Of a stretch of 64,000 nucleotides of DNA, positions 31,257 to 43,184 are shown in pieces. The translations under genes and the position numbers were made by a program. The DNA is from Hemerocallis citrina (taxonomy: Eukaryota; Streptophyta; Magnoliopsida; Asparagales; Asphodelaceae): contig CM030360.1 in assembly GCA_017893485.1 (NCBI GenBank), forward strand, positions 5,692,467 to 5,756,466, given 5' to 3'. The notes beneath the pieces are model-generated. The model searched no databases. It saw nothing but the letters and a program-made list of their open reading frames with translations, and was not told the origin of the DNA. The stretch's first letter is position 1, and every line of letters starts with the position of its first letter.

Positions 31257-32495
31257 GAGCGAGTGCATAACAAGACAAGCTACTACTACTCTCCATAGCC
31301 CAAAGCCCACCAAAAGAGGAAAGCAAGAAAGAGACCATAGGCATCTACAAAAGATGATCAAGCATGGAGACAAAGTTTCCACACTACAAACTTTTGCAGA
31401 CTTTACGAAAGGGAAGAATGCATGCAAGAGAATTTTATTTTTCTTTTACCAAGGGTCTTCATCAAACTATCCCTTTTCCTTTCTCTTAATGAGAATTCCT
31501 GCATGGAAGTAAGGGAATTCTCGGATCTGGTAACCCTGCCACAAATGCAACAGATTGTTTGCCAGCTTTATCTAATCCTCAAAAACCTCATAGCTATGGT
31601 TTTTAGTGTTACATCATTTGAAAGTGATGATTGGGGGATCCAAGGAGATGGGGCTTTACATTTGTTTATGTAAAGATGCCTCAGTTCTAGGGAGAATGCC
31701 AGGGTGGCTTCAATCCTGTGTGCTCTTTACCTTGCTTTTTTTTTTCTCTTCTTTTTTTGTTTACACTCTTTTTCTTGTGAATCCAAATTTCGCTTACAGA
31801 GGAGGAAGAGGACCAGTCAAAAAAGATGAAGGTATAACTAGACTGCCATGCATAAAGTTATGAAGAGGAGAGTGATGGTTCAGCAACTATGATGATGGAT
31901 TCTCATGATTATGGGATCGTTATATCAGAGCATTTTAAGGGAGGGTTCCGACTTGTTGCTTTTATCATGTGAGCATGATTGTTTGTTCGGAACTACACAG
32001 CTTGTTTACCTATAAAACTGTTAACCATACTCTCTCTAGTAAAATCATGTTGTTTATCATGCCTTTATTGATGGTTAGGGGCAGAATAAAACAATTCAGA
32101 AGTCTGTTCCAAATCCGACCCAAATGATTATAGATTGAGGAAAGGAATGTCTTTTGCTCATGGCTTCAATCCCTAGGACTCTGTGTGGGGCTCTCATGCA
32201 GGCTGGACCTCACAATGTTTAAAGGTTGATGGGTTTATGTTTGGGCCAACTTATTAAAACTCACAATATCGGCCATTAAAGTTTTCTATACTGTGTGTTA
32301 GGTTAAGCTTTTCTTTTTATGCATAAAAAATCATAGACGACTGACTCTATAACTTATATTCGACAGAGATAAAAAAAACTATTACTACTATTTAATAATC
32401 TTTCAAGATTCAGTCACCTAATGAGCCAAAACTGAGCTGCAATTCTCACGTCGTCTGTAGATTCAAGGCAGCTCAAGATTCCTAGTTGGCATAGA
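31257..32495. other. Intergenic DNA, 1.2 kb
   Basis: There are several open frames of 80-85 codons but no recognisable domain. A T10CTCTTCTTTTTTTG pyrimidine run lies near 31738. No element boundary was found. Confidence 0.45.
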
Positions 32496-32510
32496 AGATT
32501 ATAAAAGATT

Positions 32511-32868
32511 TTAGTCTCCAACACTCTTGCCACAATCTCTAATATGTCCAATTTTCACCAAGAGTTGGTGACTGGAATTCTGCTGGTTCATAATCTCCAA
32601 TCTGCTGCGGATCAGGAGTCGTCAAGTTCAGGGTCGACTGGAATGGCTTAATTTCTGATGTTTTCTTTTCTGTTTCTCTTTTGTCTGCTACTATATGTTC
32701 TCTATTTTGGGTAAACTTGTGGTTGAGGTGGTGGTTTGTTCCTCTTTAAGAGGATATTTTGGGGACTCTGGTGCCACCTATTAGGGTGCATCTGTATGAA
32801 CGCTGTTTCTTTTTTATGCTAGTTTGGCTGAAGTCGTATGACTTCATCCCTTTTATCAAAAAAAAAAA
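32511..32868 (+). mobile_element. 5'-truncated L1 LINE 3' end (15-bp TSD)
   Basis: The duplication AGATTATAAAAGATT lies at 32496-32510 and 32869-32883. Just before the right copy is an A12 tail preceded by CATCCCTTTTATC, a typical plant L1 3' end. The TTTGGCTGAAGTCGTATGAC block is probably the 3' untranslated region. Only the last 358 bp of the element were inserted; nothing coding remains. Confidence 0.87.
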
Positions 32869-33159
32869 AGATTATAAAAGATTAGTTAGGGATTTTATTT
32901 TTATATGATTTATTCAAAAAAAATTAAGCCTGAGGATAAAGGCCAGGATAAAGGCCAGATATATGGATCGAATATTTTTAGAATAGATTGGGTTTTTTAA
33001 AGTTTTCTATCTTGGATTTTAACTAATTTTTTCAAAAGAATGTTATGCTTTTTTCATTATACTTTTTTTAAATTGAATTATTATTCAGTATTGAATTTAA
33101 ATTAATGAAATTTTTTAATAGAGAAAAAAATGTTTATTTTACTTCCGTACAATTCTCTT

Positions 33160-33347
33160 GAGATTTGATAAATATTGAGGGTAGAGTTAGAGCTAGGGGA
33201 AGACTTAAACTTACTTGGACGGAAACGGTAAGAAAAAATATGATAGCTTGTGGTCTTACAGAATATATTGTGCTAAACAGAGCATAATAGAAAACCAGGT
33301 TTCATGTAGCCGATCCAAACTAGTTAAGAAAAAAGGCATTGTTGTTG
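33160..33347 (+). mobile_element. 5'-truncated RTE LINE, 188 bp (TSD TACAATTYTCTT)
   Basis: The duplication TACAATTCTCTT (33148-33159) / TACAATTTTCTT (33348-33359) brackets a segment ending CCGATCCAAACTAGTTAAG...GGCATTGTTGTTG. It aligns in inverse orientation with the 3' end of the RTE LINE at 35041 (GGGTAGAGTTAG, AAAAAATATGATAGC, AAAACCAGG). (TTG)n tails are characteristic of plant RTE elements. Confidence 0.85.
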
Positions 33348-33589
33348 TACAATTTTCTTAAAGAGTATGATTATTGCACACTTTGATCAAGAAACTACTG
33401 TGTGGTGCTTCATTGCTTCGACTTGATCTTAGAGCAAGCAAAGGCTCTCTTGATCTTGAAGCACTTAAAAGGGGCAGCTGGATCAAGACGTGTGCAATAG
33501 TAATACTAATACTAATAATTCACACGAGAATTGTCAGAAGCAAAGAAAAGTATGAATATCAACGTTTTCGCATTTTTTTATAAATCGAC

Positions 33590-34530
33590 AAAAAACAGTG
33601 GCCAAATTAGTAAAATTTGGTATTTCCCAAAATCAGCTAAAAACAGTGAACTATATACCCTATTAAATATGGTCAAAACAGTTATATTCAGAATTTTAAC
33701 AAAATCGCAAAAAATAGTGTACTACATCCCACAAAATGTGGTCATATCAATGAAATTTTGCATTTTTCAAGATTGGCTAAAAACAATGGACTATAGCCAT
33801 AAAATATGACCCAAATAGTAATATTCAAAATTTTCACAAAAACGACGAAAACGTAGCCCAGAAAATATGGCCAAAATAGTACAATATCACAATTATCAAA
33901 ATCGGCTACAAACAATGGACCCATAAAATAAGGCCAAAACAGTGATATACAAAAAATTCTAAGAACCGACAAAAACAGACTATAGCCCACTAAATGTGGC
34001 CAAATCAGCAAAAAAACCACATTTCTCAAAATTGACTAAAAACAATGATTCTAGGCCATAATAAATGTCAAAACATTTATATTCATAGTTTTCTTATAAT
34101 CGATGAAAATTGTGGACTGCTTACAAAATATGACCAAATCAGTAAAATTTCGTACTTCTCAAAATCGGATAAAAATAGTGGACTATAGCCCACAAAATAA
34201 AACCAAAACAGTGATGTACAAAAATTTCTTTAAATTCGACGAAAGTGGTGGCCCACAAAATTTGGTCAAATCGGTAAAAATTTCACATTTCTCAAAATCA
34301 GCTAAAAATAGTGAACTATAGCTATAAAATAAGGTCAAAACAGTGATACACAAATATTTCTAAATATTGATGAAAATGGTTGACTATAGCCAAAAAAATG
34401 TGGCCAAATCAGTGAAAATTTCGTATTTCTCAAAATCAGCTAAAAGTAGTGACTATGGGCCCTAAAAATGTCAAAACATTGATACTCATAGTTTTCTCAA
34501 AATCAATGAACAAGTGGACTATTGTAAAAT
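33590..34530 (+). repeat. Dimeric minisatellite, about seven units of 128-140 bp
   Basis: Degenerate tandem units begin near 33600, 33740, 33870, 33998, 34129, 34261 and 34400 (GTGGCCAAATCAGTAAAATT-like). Each contains two related halves of about 65 bp. One half is TCAGTAAAATTTCG...CTCAAAATCGGCTAAAAA. The other is AAGGCCAAAACAGTGATA...AAAATCGACGAAAAY. Each half ends GTGGACTATAGCCCAYAAAAT. The halves alternate regularly, giving a two-part higher-order repeat. It is AT-rich and non-coding, although several frames stay open through it. Confidence 0.8.
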
Positions 34531-35031
34531 CTCTACTAAAAAAATCTCTTGTATAAATCCGATACTCAATAACAATTCAACTCAAGAAACAAAGTACGAC
34601 AGAGTAGCCGTAATTAAAAGGAAACAATTGAACTCCTGGATAGTCATTTTTTTTAAAAATTAATGTAAAATCTTAATTGTTTTAGATAAAATCTAATCTG
34701 GAACACAGCTAACTCAAATGTCTGGTGTTTATTACATTATATCCAACCAATTTTTTAACATATATTACAGGCAGGCTTTATATTCATAGGAAAAACAAAT
34801 ATTTTAAATTGAAAACTATAAAGCAATTTTCAAAACAGTGACTTTTGACCCCCAAAATAGATTTTGATGTAAAAGTTTAATGGTGATATGAGGATCACCA
34901 CGATTTGGGTTATAGATAATGCTCATAAACCAGCTTTGGGAAAATCACACTCAATAAAACTAAGGATCACTGAGATCAAATAAACAATAATTGTTTACTC
35001 AAAGAACTTCATAGGGAAAAAGATTTACAGG
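34531..35031. other. Intergenic DNA
   Basis: AT-rich with no gene or repeat structure that I can support. The target site AACTTAAGG of the adjacent RTE LINE ends at 35040. Confidence 0.45.
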
Positions 35032-35544
35032 AACTTAAGGGATACAACAACAACAAAGCCTTTTTCCCAACATGAATCCTGGTTTTCCATTCTGCTCGGT
35101 TTAGCACAATATCTTTTGTAAGGTCACGGGCTATCATATTTTTTCCCACTGCACCCGAGTTAGTTTAGGTCTTCATCCACCCCTAACTCTACCTTCAATA
35201 CTTATCACATCACTCTTTCTAACGGGTGCACTACTAGGTCTACGTGTGACATGTCCAAACCACCTGAGGCGATTCTCTCTTAACTTATCTTGGATTGGAG
35301 CTACCTTTAGCATGTCTCATATATGCTCGTTTCTAATTCTATCATTCCTTGTTTTACCACACATCCATCTTAGCACCCTCATCTCTGCTACACTCATTTT
35401 TTGAACATGATGTTTCATTGTTGCCCAACACTCTGCTCCATACATCAATGTTGGTCTAACAGTCGTCCTATAAAATTTTTCTTCAACTTCAAAGGTATAC
35501 GTTTGTCACATAAAACAACACTGACACTTCTCCACTTAAGTCAC

Positions 35545-36298
35545 CCTGCTTGGATCCTATGTATAACATCTTCACAAATCTCCCCATCTCTTTGTATAAT
35601 CGAGCCTAAATATCGGAAATGGTCTCTCTTAGGTATCTTTTGACCATCAAGCTTCACTACTTCATCAGTTGTGTTCCGAATATCACTAAAATTACACTCC
35701 ATATACTATGTTAGACTGTTTTAGTTCTGCTTATCCTAAATCCTCTAGCTTCCAAAGTTTCTCTCCACAATTCTAATTTAGCATTGACTCTTGCTCTAGT
35801 CTCGTCCACTAAGATGACGTCATCGGCAAAAAGCATACACCAAGGCACCTCATCTTGTATTCCTCGCGTCAATTCATCCATAACCAAAGTAAAGATGTAG
35901 AGGCTTAAAGCCAAATCTTGGTGTAAATCTACTGTAATAGGAAATTACTGGTCTCGCATGTGGTTGTTCTAATTGTGGTCGTTCCCCCTTCATACATTTT
36001 CTTAATTACCTCAATATACCGAATAGTTACTCTTTTATTATTTAACATCCACCATACTATATCTCTAAGGACTTTATCATATGTTTTTTTCTAGATATAT
36101 AAAAACCATATGTAGATATTTCTTATCCTCCCTATATTTTTTCATAAATCTCCTCAGTACATAAATTGGTTCCATGGTTGACCTCTCAGGCATAAATCCA
36201 AACTGATTCTCAGACACTGTAGTTTCTAGTCTCAATTTATGTTCGATCACTCTCTCCCAAATTTTCAATGTATGACTTATTAATTTAATCCCTCAGCA
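35545..36298 (-). pseudogene. RTE reverse-transcriptase remnant
   Basis: Recognisable RT blocks are NQFGFMPERSTMEPIYVLRR (about 36145-36205), the catalytic motif FADD within [15 protein letters not shown] (about 35800-35842), [18 protein letters not shown] just after it, and a C-terminal region near 35550-35700 with IPKRDHF-like text. They lie in different frames separated by stops between about 35914 and 36077. In an intact element this enzyme copies the RNA at a nicked target; this copy cannot. Confidence 0.8.
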
Positions 36299-36914
36299 GT
36301 TGGAGGCTTGGAGCAACTTTGTATATCTCCTTTTATTTTTATATATAGGTACTAAAATACTCTTTCTCCATTCATCTGGCATCTTCTTAGTCTTCAAAAT
36401 TCCATTAAATAATTTTGTTAGTCAACTCACTCTTACATCCCCAAGACACTTCCAAACTTCAATGGGTATATCATCCGGCCCTAAAACTTTACTATTTTCA
36501 TCATTCCTAGAGCATTTCGAACCTCCGAGGTCCTAATTCTACGAAAAACATATGCTCTTGACTCTCCTTCGAGTCCTCTATATTTAAGTTGTCCACAACC
36601 TTTTTATTTAATAACTTCTCAAAATAATTTCGTCATATTTACTTAATTTCCTCATCTTTTACTAAGACTCTTGAATTCTCGCTCTTAATACACCTAATTG
36701 TATCCAGATCTTTTATTTTTCTATCCCTTTATTTAGCAAGCTTATAAATGTTATTTCTCCTTCTTTTGTTCCTAATTTTGTGTATAAATCATCATAAGCT
36801 TTTTCTTTTGCATCTCTTACCGCTTTCTTAACTTCTTTTTAACGGTCTTATATCTCTCCAAATCCTCTTCATTTCTATTTTTTTGTCATATTTTAAAGGT
36901 TGATCTTTTTTCTC

Positions 36915-37720
36915 TCACAATACTTTGGACTTCTTCTTGCCAAACCATGTTTCTTTATTTAGCAACCCTCTACCCTTAGATTCTCCAAGTACCTCCTTTG
37001 AAATTTCTCTTATGTACGTAGCTATTTTAGTCCACATCATATTTGTCTCCCCTTCCCAATTCCATGATGTTCCTTTAATAACTTTATCTCTAAAACTTCT
37101 AGTTTCTCTCCCTTTAAGTACCACCACCTAATTCTTGGGCTCCTAGTCTCATTTCTTGCACATATGTGTTTCTCAATCTTAACATCCAATACCATTAATC
37201 TATGTTGTGAGGTTAAACACTCTCCCGGTATAACTTTACAATCATTACATGTCAAGCGATCCACCTTTAGTGATGAAAAAATCAATCTGGCTTCTATTTC
37301 CCCCACTTTTAAAGGTTATCAAATGTTTCTCTCTCTTCTTAAAATAAGTATTTACTAGTATAAGATCATACGAAGCCGCAAATTTTAATAGAGCCTTTCC
37401 ACCGTCGTTCTTATTTCCAAATCCATGTCCTCCATGCACCCTCTCATATCCCATGTTATCTTCTCCTACATGTTCATTGAAATCTCCTCCTATAAATAGT
37501 TTCTCACATAAAGGTACTCCTTGAATTATCTCATACATATCTTTCCAAAATTTATTTTTAGCTTATGCATCTAATCCTACTTGGGGTGCATAAGCACTAA
37601 TGATATTAATTATGTTTTTCCCTAATACAAGCTTAATTTGTATTATTCTATCCCCTTTCCTATTAACACCTACTACATCTCTTTTGAATGTCTTATCTAC
37701 TAAAATTCATACTCTATTTC
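36915..37720 (-). pseudogene. RTE endonuclease and linker remnant
   Basis: GGDFNEHVGEDNMGYERVHG (about 37430-37490) followed by GGKALLKFAASYDLILVNTY and NRSQIDFFITK is the APE-like endonuclease of plant RTE LINEs, the type often annotated as craniofacial development protein 2-like. Part of the catalytic core (GGDFN) is preserved. Downstream linker pieces lie at 37037-37306 and 36915-37127 in shifted frames. Several stops make it non-functional. Confidence 0.8.
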
Positions 37721-38251
37721 TATTTCTAATTTTATCGGTATAATATAATTTAAAACCATCTATCTCTTTAGCTTTCTCCCATACCCACTTTATTTCTTGT
37801 AAACATGATATATTAATATTCCTTCTAATCACGGTATCTAATAGTTCTATGCATTTTTCTGAATGTTCCTATATTTCAAGTAGCTAACCTAAGCCTATTT
37901 TCCTAGACTAACTTCTTTACCCGCACACGTCCAGATTGGTACAGAAATCCTTGCCCATTTTTTACCACACCCGAGCGCTGGTGCGACGCCCCTTGCACAT
38001 TTTTTGAAGCACCCGGAGACAGGTACAACGCATCGCTTCCATGGAATGTCGAAGCATTTGTGCGTATATTGTTAAGATTCATGTTCATAAGATTTGATAA
38101 AGTTTTGTGCTGACTGTCAATTGCCTAACGCAACCCTCCTCCTTACCCGGTTTGTGGCTAGATTCCTAGCTTGGGACAGGCAATAGCGGAGTTGGATACA
38201 ACAGCAATAACAAAGAATTTTTCCAACTAGTTGGGGTCGGCTAACTTAAGG

Positions 38252-39030
38252 AATATTGTCAGTAAAATAAAACTTTAAAAAATAAATTGAGATAATTAAA
38301 AATAAAATATAATATAATAAAGAGCAGTTACCCTTCAAATGAAAGAGACAGAATGAGAAAACCAAGGTAGCTAATTATAGTTCATAATCCTCATGGAAAA
38401 TCAAAGGATAGCCTATCGTAGTTGTTTATACTAATAAAGATGAAAAGATAGCCTATCATAGTTAATTACAATAAGTCATCTTAAGTTTTCTCATTCTTCG
38501 CCTCCTTTATCAGAAAGGTACTAATGTTACCCTGTGCAAATTGCACAGCCTAAAATAGTTTTGAGAGACTCATAAAATTATATAGAACTCAAAAAAAGCG
38601 TGAGAGAATTAGGAAAAACTTATAAACATCATTCCTACCGTAATTACTGAAATCTTCATTATCATCCTCATAAGCAGATGGTTTAGAGAATCACTGTCAA
38701 ACCATAATGTTATCCAACTGAATATTACTAAAGCTAAAAAATGCATGCAATGAAAATATGTAGCAAATTCAACTAATTTATGTTAACAAGAATATTATAA
38801 CTTTATTAATATTCAGTAAATAGGTTATACATTATAAATCATGCATTATAGCATAGCTTAGGGTAAATATAATGGACTAAGAAAATCATATAAAAATAAT
38901 TTATTAATTGTGTTTGCTTAAAAATCTAATCCTAAGTTAGGGGATGGGATGAGAATGTGTTTGGGAAGAGACGTGAGATTTTGATAGAATGAGAAAGTGG
39001 GAGGGAAGAGACTATTTGATGGATTGGAGA
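38252..39030. other. Intergenic DNA
   Basis: AT-rich. The repeated phrase GATAGCCTATCRTAGTT occurs near 38408 and 38449. No gene is supported. Confidence 0.4.
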
Positions 39031-39039
39031 TTTTTTTAA

Positions 39040-39155
39040 TAAAATCGTGCGTGGTGCACGTGTTAGTTAAATAAAAATCCATACTTTTCATCTCCTTTCT
39101 CTATTTCAAAATAGAGAAAGGAGAGAGATGGTAGACTCTCTCCTATTAGTATAAG
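39040..39155 (-). mobile_element. Helitron-like fragment
   Basis: On the minus strand it starts A/TCTTATACTAATAGGAGAG, a common plant Helitron 5' end. Near the other side it contains the GC hairpin CGTGCACCACGCACG. No CTRR end with the expected spacing follows, and an inverted pair TTTCTCTATTTT / AAAATAGAGAAA lies inside. It is probably a truncated or diverged copy. Confidence 0.35.
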
Positions 39156-39159
39156 ATAT

Positions 39160-41768
39160 CAGAAAGGTATTACTTATCCTTTGTTGCTACTTTTTGACCT
39201 TATTTCACTTAAAATAACTCTCAAACTCATATAATCATTTTCTCCTCTCAAATTATTGAATAAATAATTAATTACACATTTGAATACCCAATCTAAGGGA
39301 TTCACCTGGTTCCATTTGTTGATAGCATATACCCCAATTCATGGTATGTGATTTCATATCACCTTTAAATTTCTTATATTAAAATCTCCATTTATGAGTC
39401 AAAAGTTATCGCTATGAAATAAATTTATGCAATGTCTTTTTTCTTTGGAAACAAAAGTCATGCAATGTTGATCTCAAAATTATTAGTAGTAAAGCCCAAT
39501 ATAAAGCCCACTTAGGAACACTGCTGAAGTTATTAGGATTATTTTAAAAAAAATTCCTTCTAAAATTAAGCAGTTATATAGTCTCAAAACCTTTATCAAT
39601 ATATACATGTAAAAAATTTAATTTTACATTGTTTTCAAGATTTAAAAAGCTGGTTTTTGTTGGGGGTTGTGGGTGACCGATGATAATCAACGAACCTCCC
39701 TTAAGAAACTAATCACAAAATTTTCTATCCTTAGAAAAAATTGTCAAAATCTTTCCATGGCCTATCTTATAATATTTTTTATTTTTTGGGGAAGTTTTGG
39801 TAACATCCCCACTCATCTCCCATTTCAGTGATTTATTGCTTGATCGCAATCAACCAAATTCAACAAAATTGTTCTGAAGTAAGGTATGTAGGACGTAGGG
39901 AGTGTTTAATTGCTTATAATAGTTGCTGATTGTTTATAACAGTTCCATAAACCATTAACTTATCTAGTAAAATTAATGATAACAATCTTTTTCATCAAAA
40001 ACTGATAACAATTTCTACCTTGATTGACTTCCAACTCAAATCATTATTCAGTCTGACTCATGGTATTCTAACTTGATAGCAACACCAAGAGGAGTGAACT
40101 CTTTGCAGCCGCACTTCCTATGAACACCGGCCTACAGTGATTAACAGAGGGAGCACAAGTCATTCTCAGCAAGATCACATTGTTGAAACAAAACTTATAC
40201 CCACTTAAATATCTTGTCAAGATCATGGAATCTAACTTTCCACAGACTTCACAAACTCACAAGGCAGAAATGTCACAATGATCATTGATACCATTATGCT
40301 AGATTAAATTATTCGCAGAAAGAAAAAGGACACACATCAAGAATACCATGATCGGTGAAGTATTATTAACTCTTACACTAGGATGACAATCATAGAGCAA
40401 AATCCCATCAAGGATGTGTACACCAGCAAATGCATTGTATCTTCTTTTTTTTCTCCATATAAAACAAACTTTCAATAAACATCTGTAGTTTGTTCCTTAA
40501 GTTTGAAAGACCCCTTTTCGCATATTTTAAACGTTGACTTTAACCAATTTAGTTCCAAAATGGTTTGAACAATAACACGAATTTAGAAGTAATAAACTTG
40601 TAGTTGTACATTTCATTAGTACTATATATAACATTGGAGTCAATGAATGAATGACGCACAACCATAATTTATTAAAAACTTAGAAGGAGAAATGCACTTT
40701 GATTATGCATTATTGATTCAACTCATCTATAGAGATAAAACCTCGAGATCAAAATCCCACAAAAACAAAAAAACCATAGTCCAGTAAAAACCTACTGCCT
40801 ATTCTAACAAACAAAGTTTCAGCAGTCAAAAATGATTTGACTATGCCTACTACTTCTTTTAACCAGATTTCCATGATTGGCAGAGACACATGAAGAACGA
40901 AAGGCAGCTAGACAAATGGTTTGATTGATGGACAAAGTAAATCTTATCAAAATCACCAGCTGTTATCATTGAATCAGTGTAAGAAATGATCATCGAATCA
41001 ATGCATCTTCCACTTGTACTATCTAGCAGTAGAATGTATACTTCAGAAAGATCTTTCTGTGCTACAATAGATTCTTGAAAATATTCAAGAAAGACAAGAG
41101 ATACATGAATCAGGGTTAAGGTATGTCAGTGAATTTCCAATTAATTATAAAAGAGTATATCTGAATCAAAATTCTTATCGATTAAGTTCTGCTACACTAC
41201 AGATCGTAATCACTAAACACCCTTTGTTTCAAAAAAGCATCATAAGTGACCCATATACATGTCTGCTTGTGTCTGATTATGATTATGAAACCAACATTTT
41301 CTTTTCATTTCCTTAAATGACCCCCCCCCCCCCCCCAATATACATATCTGACAAACATAATTAATGGCTAGTGCCTTTCCATCTTAGCTCTTACCTATAC
41401 TAAAAATTTGCACGTGCGATGCATGCTTTTTTTTCTTAAGCTTCCACTCTTTACGAATTATCACTAGTGGTAGTAACTTTTATTTTATATAAATGACATT
41501 TTCGTAAATAATTATGTCATAAATCAATTAGAAGTTTGAGGATATTATGGTAATTGGCTAACTAATTTGAAATGGATGGATAATATAACCCCACTTAAAA
41601 ATGTGTGGTTGAGATTATAGTTGGTTTGTCCACAAACGACATCTATTAGAGATGTGGCCTTCGGTATTGCTATGCTACTATACTATATACTCTCGTGGAG
41701 ATTTCAGGGTAAAACATATATATATTTTTACTTCCCCATCTATTCCAAATGAATACCACTATTTCAGA
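39160..41768. other. Intergenic DNA, 2.6 kb
   Basis: AT-rich with no supported gene. A C17 homopolymer lies at about 41321-41337. Near 41388 the text CTTACCTATACTAAAA followed by GCACGTGCGATGCATGC resembles a Helitron end but cannot be bounded. Confidence 0.45.
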
Positions 41769-41783
41769 ATTTTAATTAACTTT

Positions 41784-41861
41784 TTTTTTTTTTGAAGTAA
41801 GAGTGACCGAGGTCACCAATCTCATTAATGATAATTAACGGGAATACAAAACAACTCCAAC
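41784..41861 (-). mobile_element. Very short non-LTR insertion, 78 bp (15-bp TSD)
   Basis: ATTTTAATTAACTTT occurs at 41769-41783 and 41862-41876. The insert begins with a T-run (the A-tail of a minus-strand element) and continues GAAGTAAGAGTGACCGAGG. The insertion is 5'-truncated almost to the tail; the family cannot be told. Confidence 0.75.
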
Positions 41862-42044
41862 ATTTTAATTAACTTTGTTTGTTGCATTTAGTCAGTTTTC
41901 GCATAAGCAATTATTGTTATCATTATCAATATCACATCGTACATGCCAATATCGTTGGGTTCTTGTCAGTTGCCCCTAAAGATCCATATTCTTATCACAT
42001 AACGTCCATGGCGACCCTAATTATCTCTCAATCCTCTTTCCACT

Positions 42045-42251
42045 CAGGGGCGGCCCCCACATTGAGGCCGGTGAGGCGGCAGCCTCAGGCCCCATAATGT
42101 TTTGCAATTTTAGGAGGCCCCAAATTTGTATTCCCCTGGTAAATATAGACATGTATTTTACGCGTAAAAAGATTATATTGCTATTAGGGGCCCCAAAAGT
42201 AATTATTTGCGTCTTTCGCCTCAAATCCCCGGGGACTCAGTGCCGGCCCTG
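42045..42251. mobile_element. GGGCCGGCCCTG-type hAT MITE, copy 2 (TSD TTTCCACT)
   Basis: The perfect duplication TTTCCACT lies at 42037-42044 and 42252-42259. The ends are CAGGGGCGGCCCC and, inverted, CAGGGCCGGCAC. It shares the GAGGCGGC and GGGGCCCCAAAA blocks with the element at 15067-15427 but is shorter (207 bp). Non-coding. Confidence 0.88.
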
Positions 42252-42259
42252 TTTCCACT

Positions 42260-42665
42260 CAGTAGTCAGTTCTAGTTGAAGTTCATATGCACTAAGGCTT
42301 GTGTTTCTTTTCGTTGTAATTTAACCGAATCAGTTGATTAAATCCTACGAACATGAAGAAAATCCTATTAGTAACTAACAAAAGTAATCCAAGCAGAAAC
42401 AATCAAATATTTCAAAAATAAACAAACTACGTGCTCAACAAATTACACTACAGAACAACAATAGCATCAAATAATTCATCTAAGATGAGAAATCAAAACG
42501 ATAAAAAGACTGGTAGAAACCCTAACCTCCGATCGAACTATAAAGGAATTTGGGAATTTAGGAGTGTCGAAAAGAGACAAGTTCCAAGAAGCGGGAGCCC
42601 GAATCGTTTATAAGGGATTTTGGTATTGGGCCCCCAAAATAGACTCCGATCCACCAACTTAGAGC
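42260..42665. other. Intergenic DNA
   Basis: AT-rich with no supported gene or element end. An open frame of 60 codons at 42431-42613 lacks any recognisable feature. Confidence 0.4.
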
Positions 42666-42673
42666 ATCTGTAG

Positions 42674-43175
42674 TAGAGCTGCTATCAGGTCCTATCGGAT
42701 CGGATCCTCCACTATCCGGACCCAGTATCTCACGGGTCCAAAAAATGGACCCGGACCAGGACTCAGACTTGCGAGAATCGGGTCCAGGTCCAAGACCGGG
42801 TCCTAATTAAAATAGTCTACCTGTCGGGTTCGGTAGCGGAGAATAAATATTTGCACTTAAGTATTTTTGAACCCGATACCCTACAGTTTCAATAATTTTT
42901 GTACTTAAGTACATAAATAAATATTATATTTACACATATATCTTCAACAATTAGTATTTACATGTATATCCCTATAACTCTATTATACAAATTTCATAAT
43001 TTTGGGGGTATTTTATAACGGTTCCGGTTCCGGGTCCGGGTCGGTTCTATTTTGAGCGGACCCGGACCCGGACCTGGAAGTGCATCGGCTCTTATTTTAG
43101 GACCTGGACCCGTATAGATCGGGTCGGTTCTGGTCCAATATCGGGTCCGGGTATCGTATAAATGTGACAGTGCTA
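42674..43175. mobile_element. hAT MITE rich in GGGTCCGG, 502 bp (TSD ATCTGTAG)
   Basis: The perfect 8-bp duplication ATCTGTAG lies at 42666-42673 and 43176-43183. The ends TAGAGCTGCTATCAGG and, inverted, TAGCACTGTCACATT are short imperfect TIRs. Both arms are dense in GGGTCCGG / CCGGACCC and GATCGG / CCGATC, which can pair across an AT-rich centre (42850-43010). No transposase ORF is present. Confidence 0.85.
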
Positions 43176-43184
43176 ATCTGTAGT

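Larger units (their letters stand above)
35041..38242 (-). mobile_element. RTE-clade LINE, nearly complete but broken (TSD AACTTAAGG)
   Basis: AACTTAAGG occurs at 35032-35040 and 38243-38251. On the minus strand the element ends TTGGGAAAAAGGCTTTGTTGTTGTTGTATC, given here as two parts: TTGGGAAAAAGGC and a (TTG)n tail. An APE-type endonuclease region (about 37250-37700) and a reverse transcriptase (about 35550-36300) are recognisable in order, so the layout is endonuclease then RT as in plant RTE elements. Stops and frameshifts are spread through the coding region. Its upstream end (38165-38240) repeats the tail-like sequence AGCCGACCCCAACTAGTTGG in the same orientation. Confidence 0.85.

Noticed and set aside
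31606..31863. Plus-strand frame with a Phe/Leu-rich run
   Set aside because: The hydrophobic run comes from a T-rich tract (about 31738-31765). No transmembrane protein family is recognised.
32950..33130. AT-rich block with possible autonomous replication or matrix-attachment function
   Set aside because: No specific motif beyond A/T richness; similar blocks occur throughout the window.
33531..34321. Several frames through the minisatellite
   Set aside because: They are repeats of the same short peptide from degenerate tandem DNA, on both strands. A tandem repeat protein is not supported because units differ by indels that change frame.
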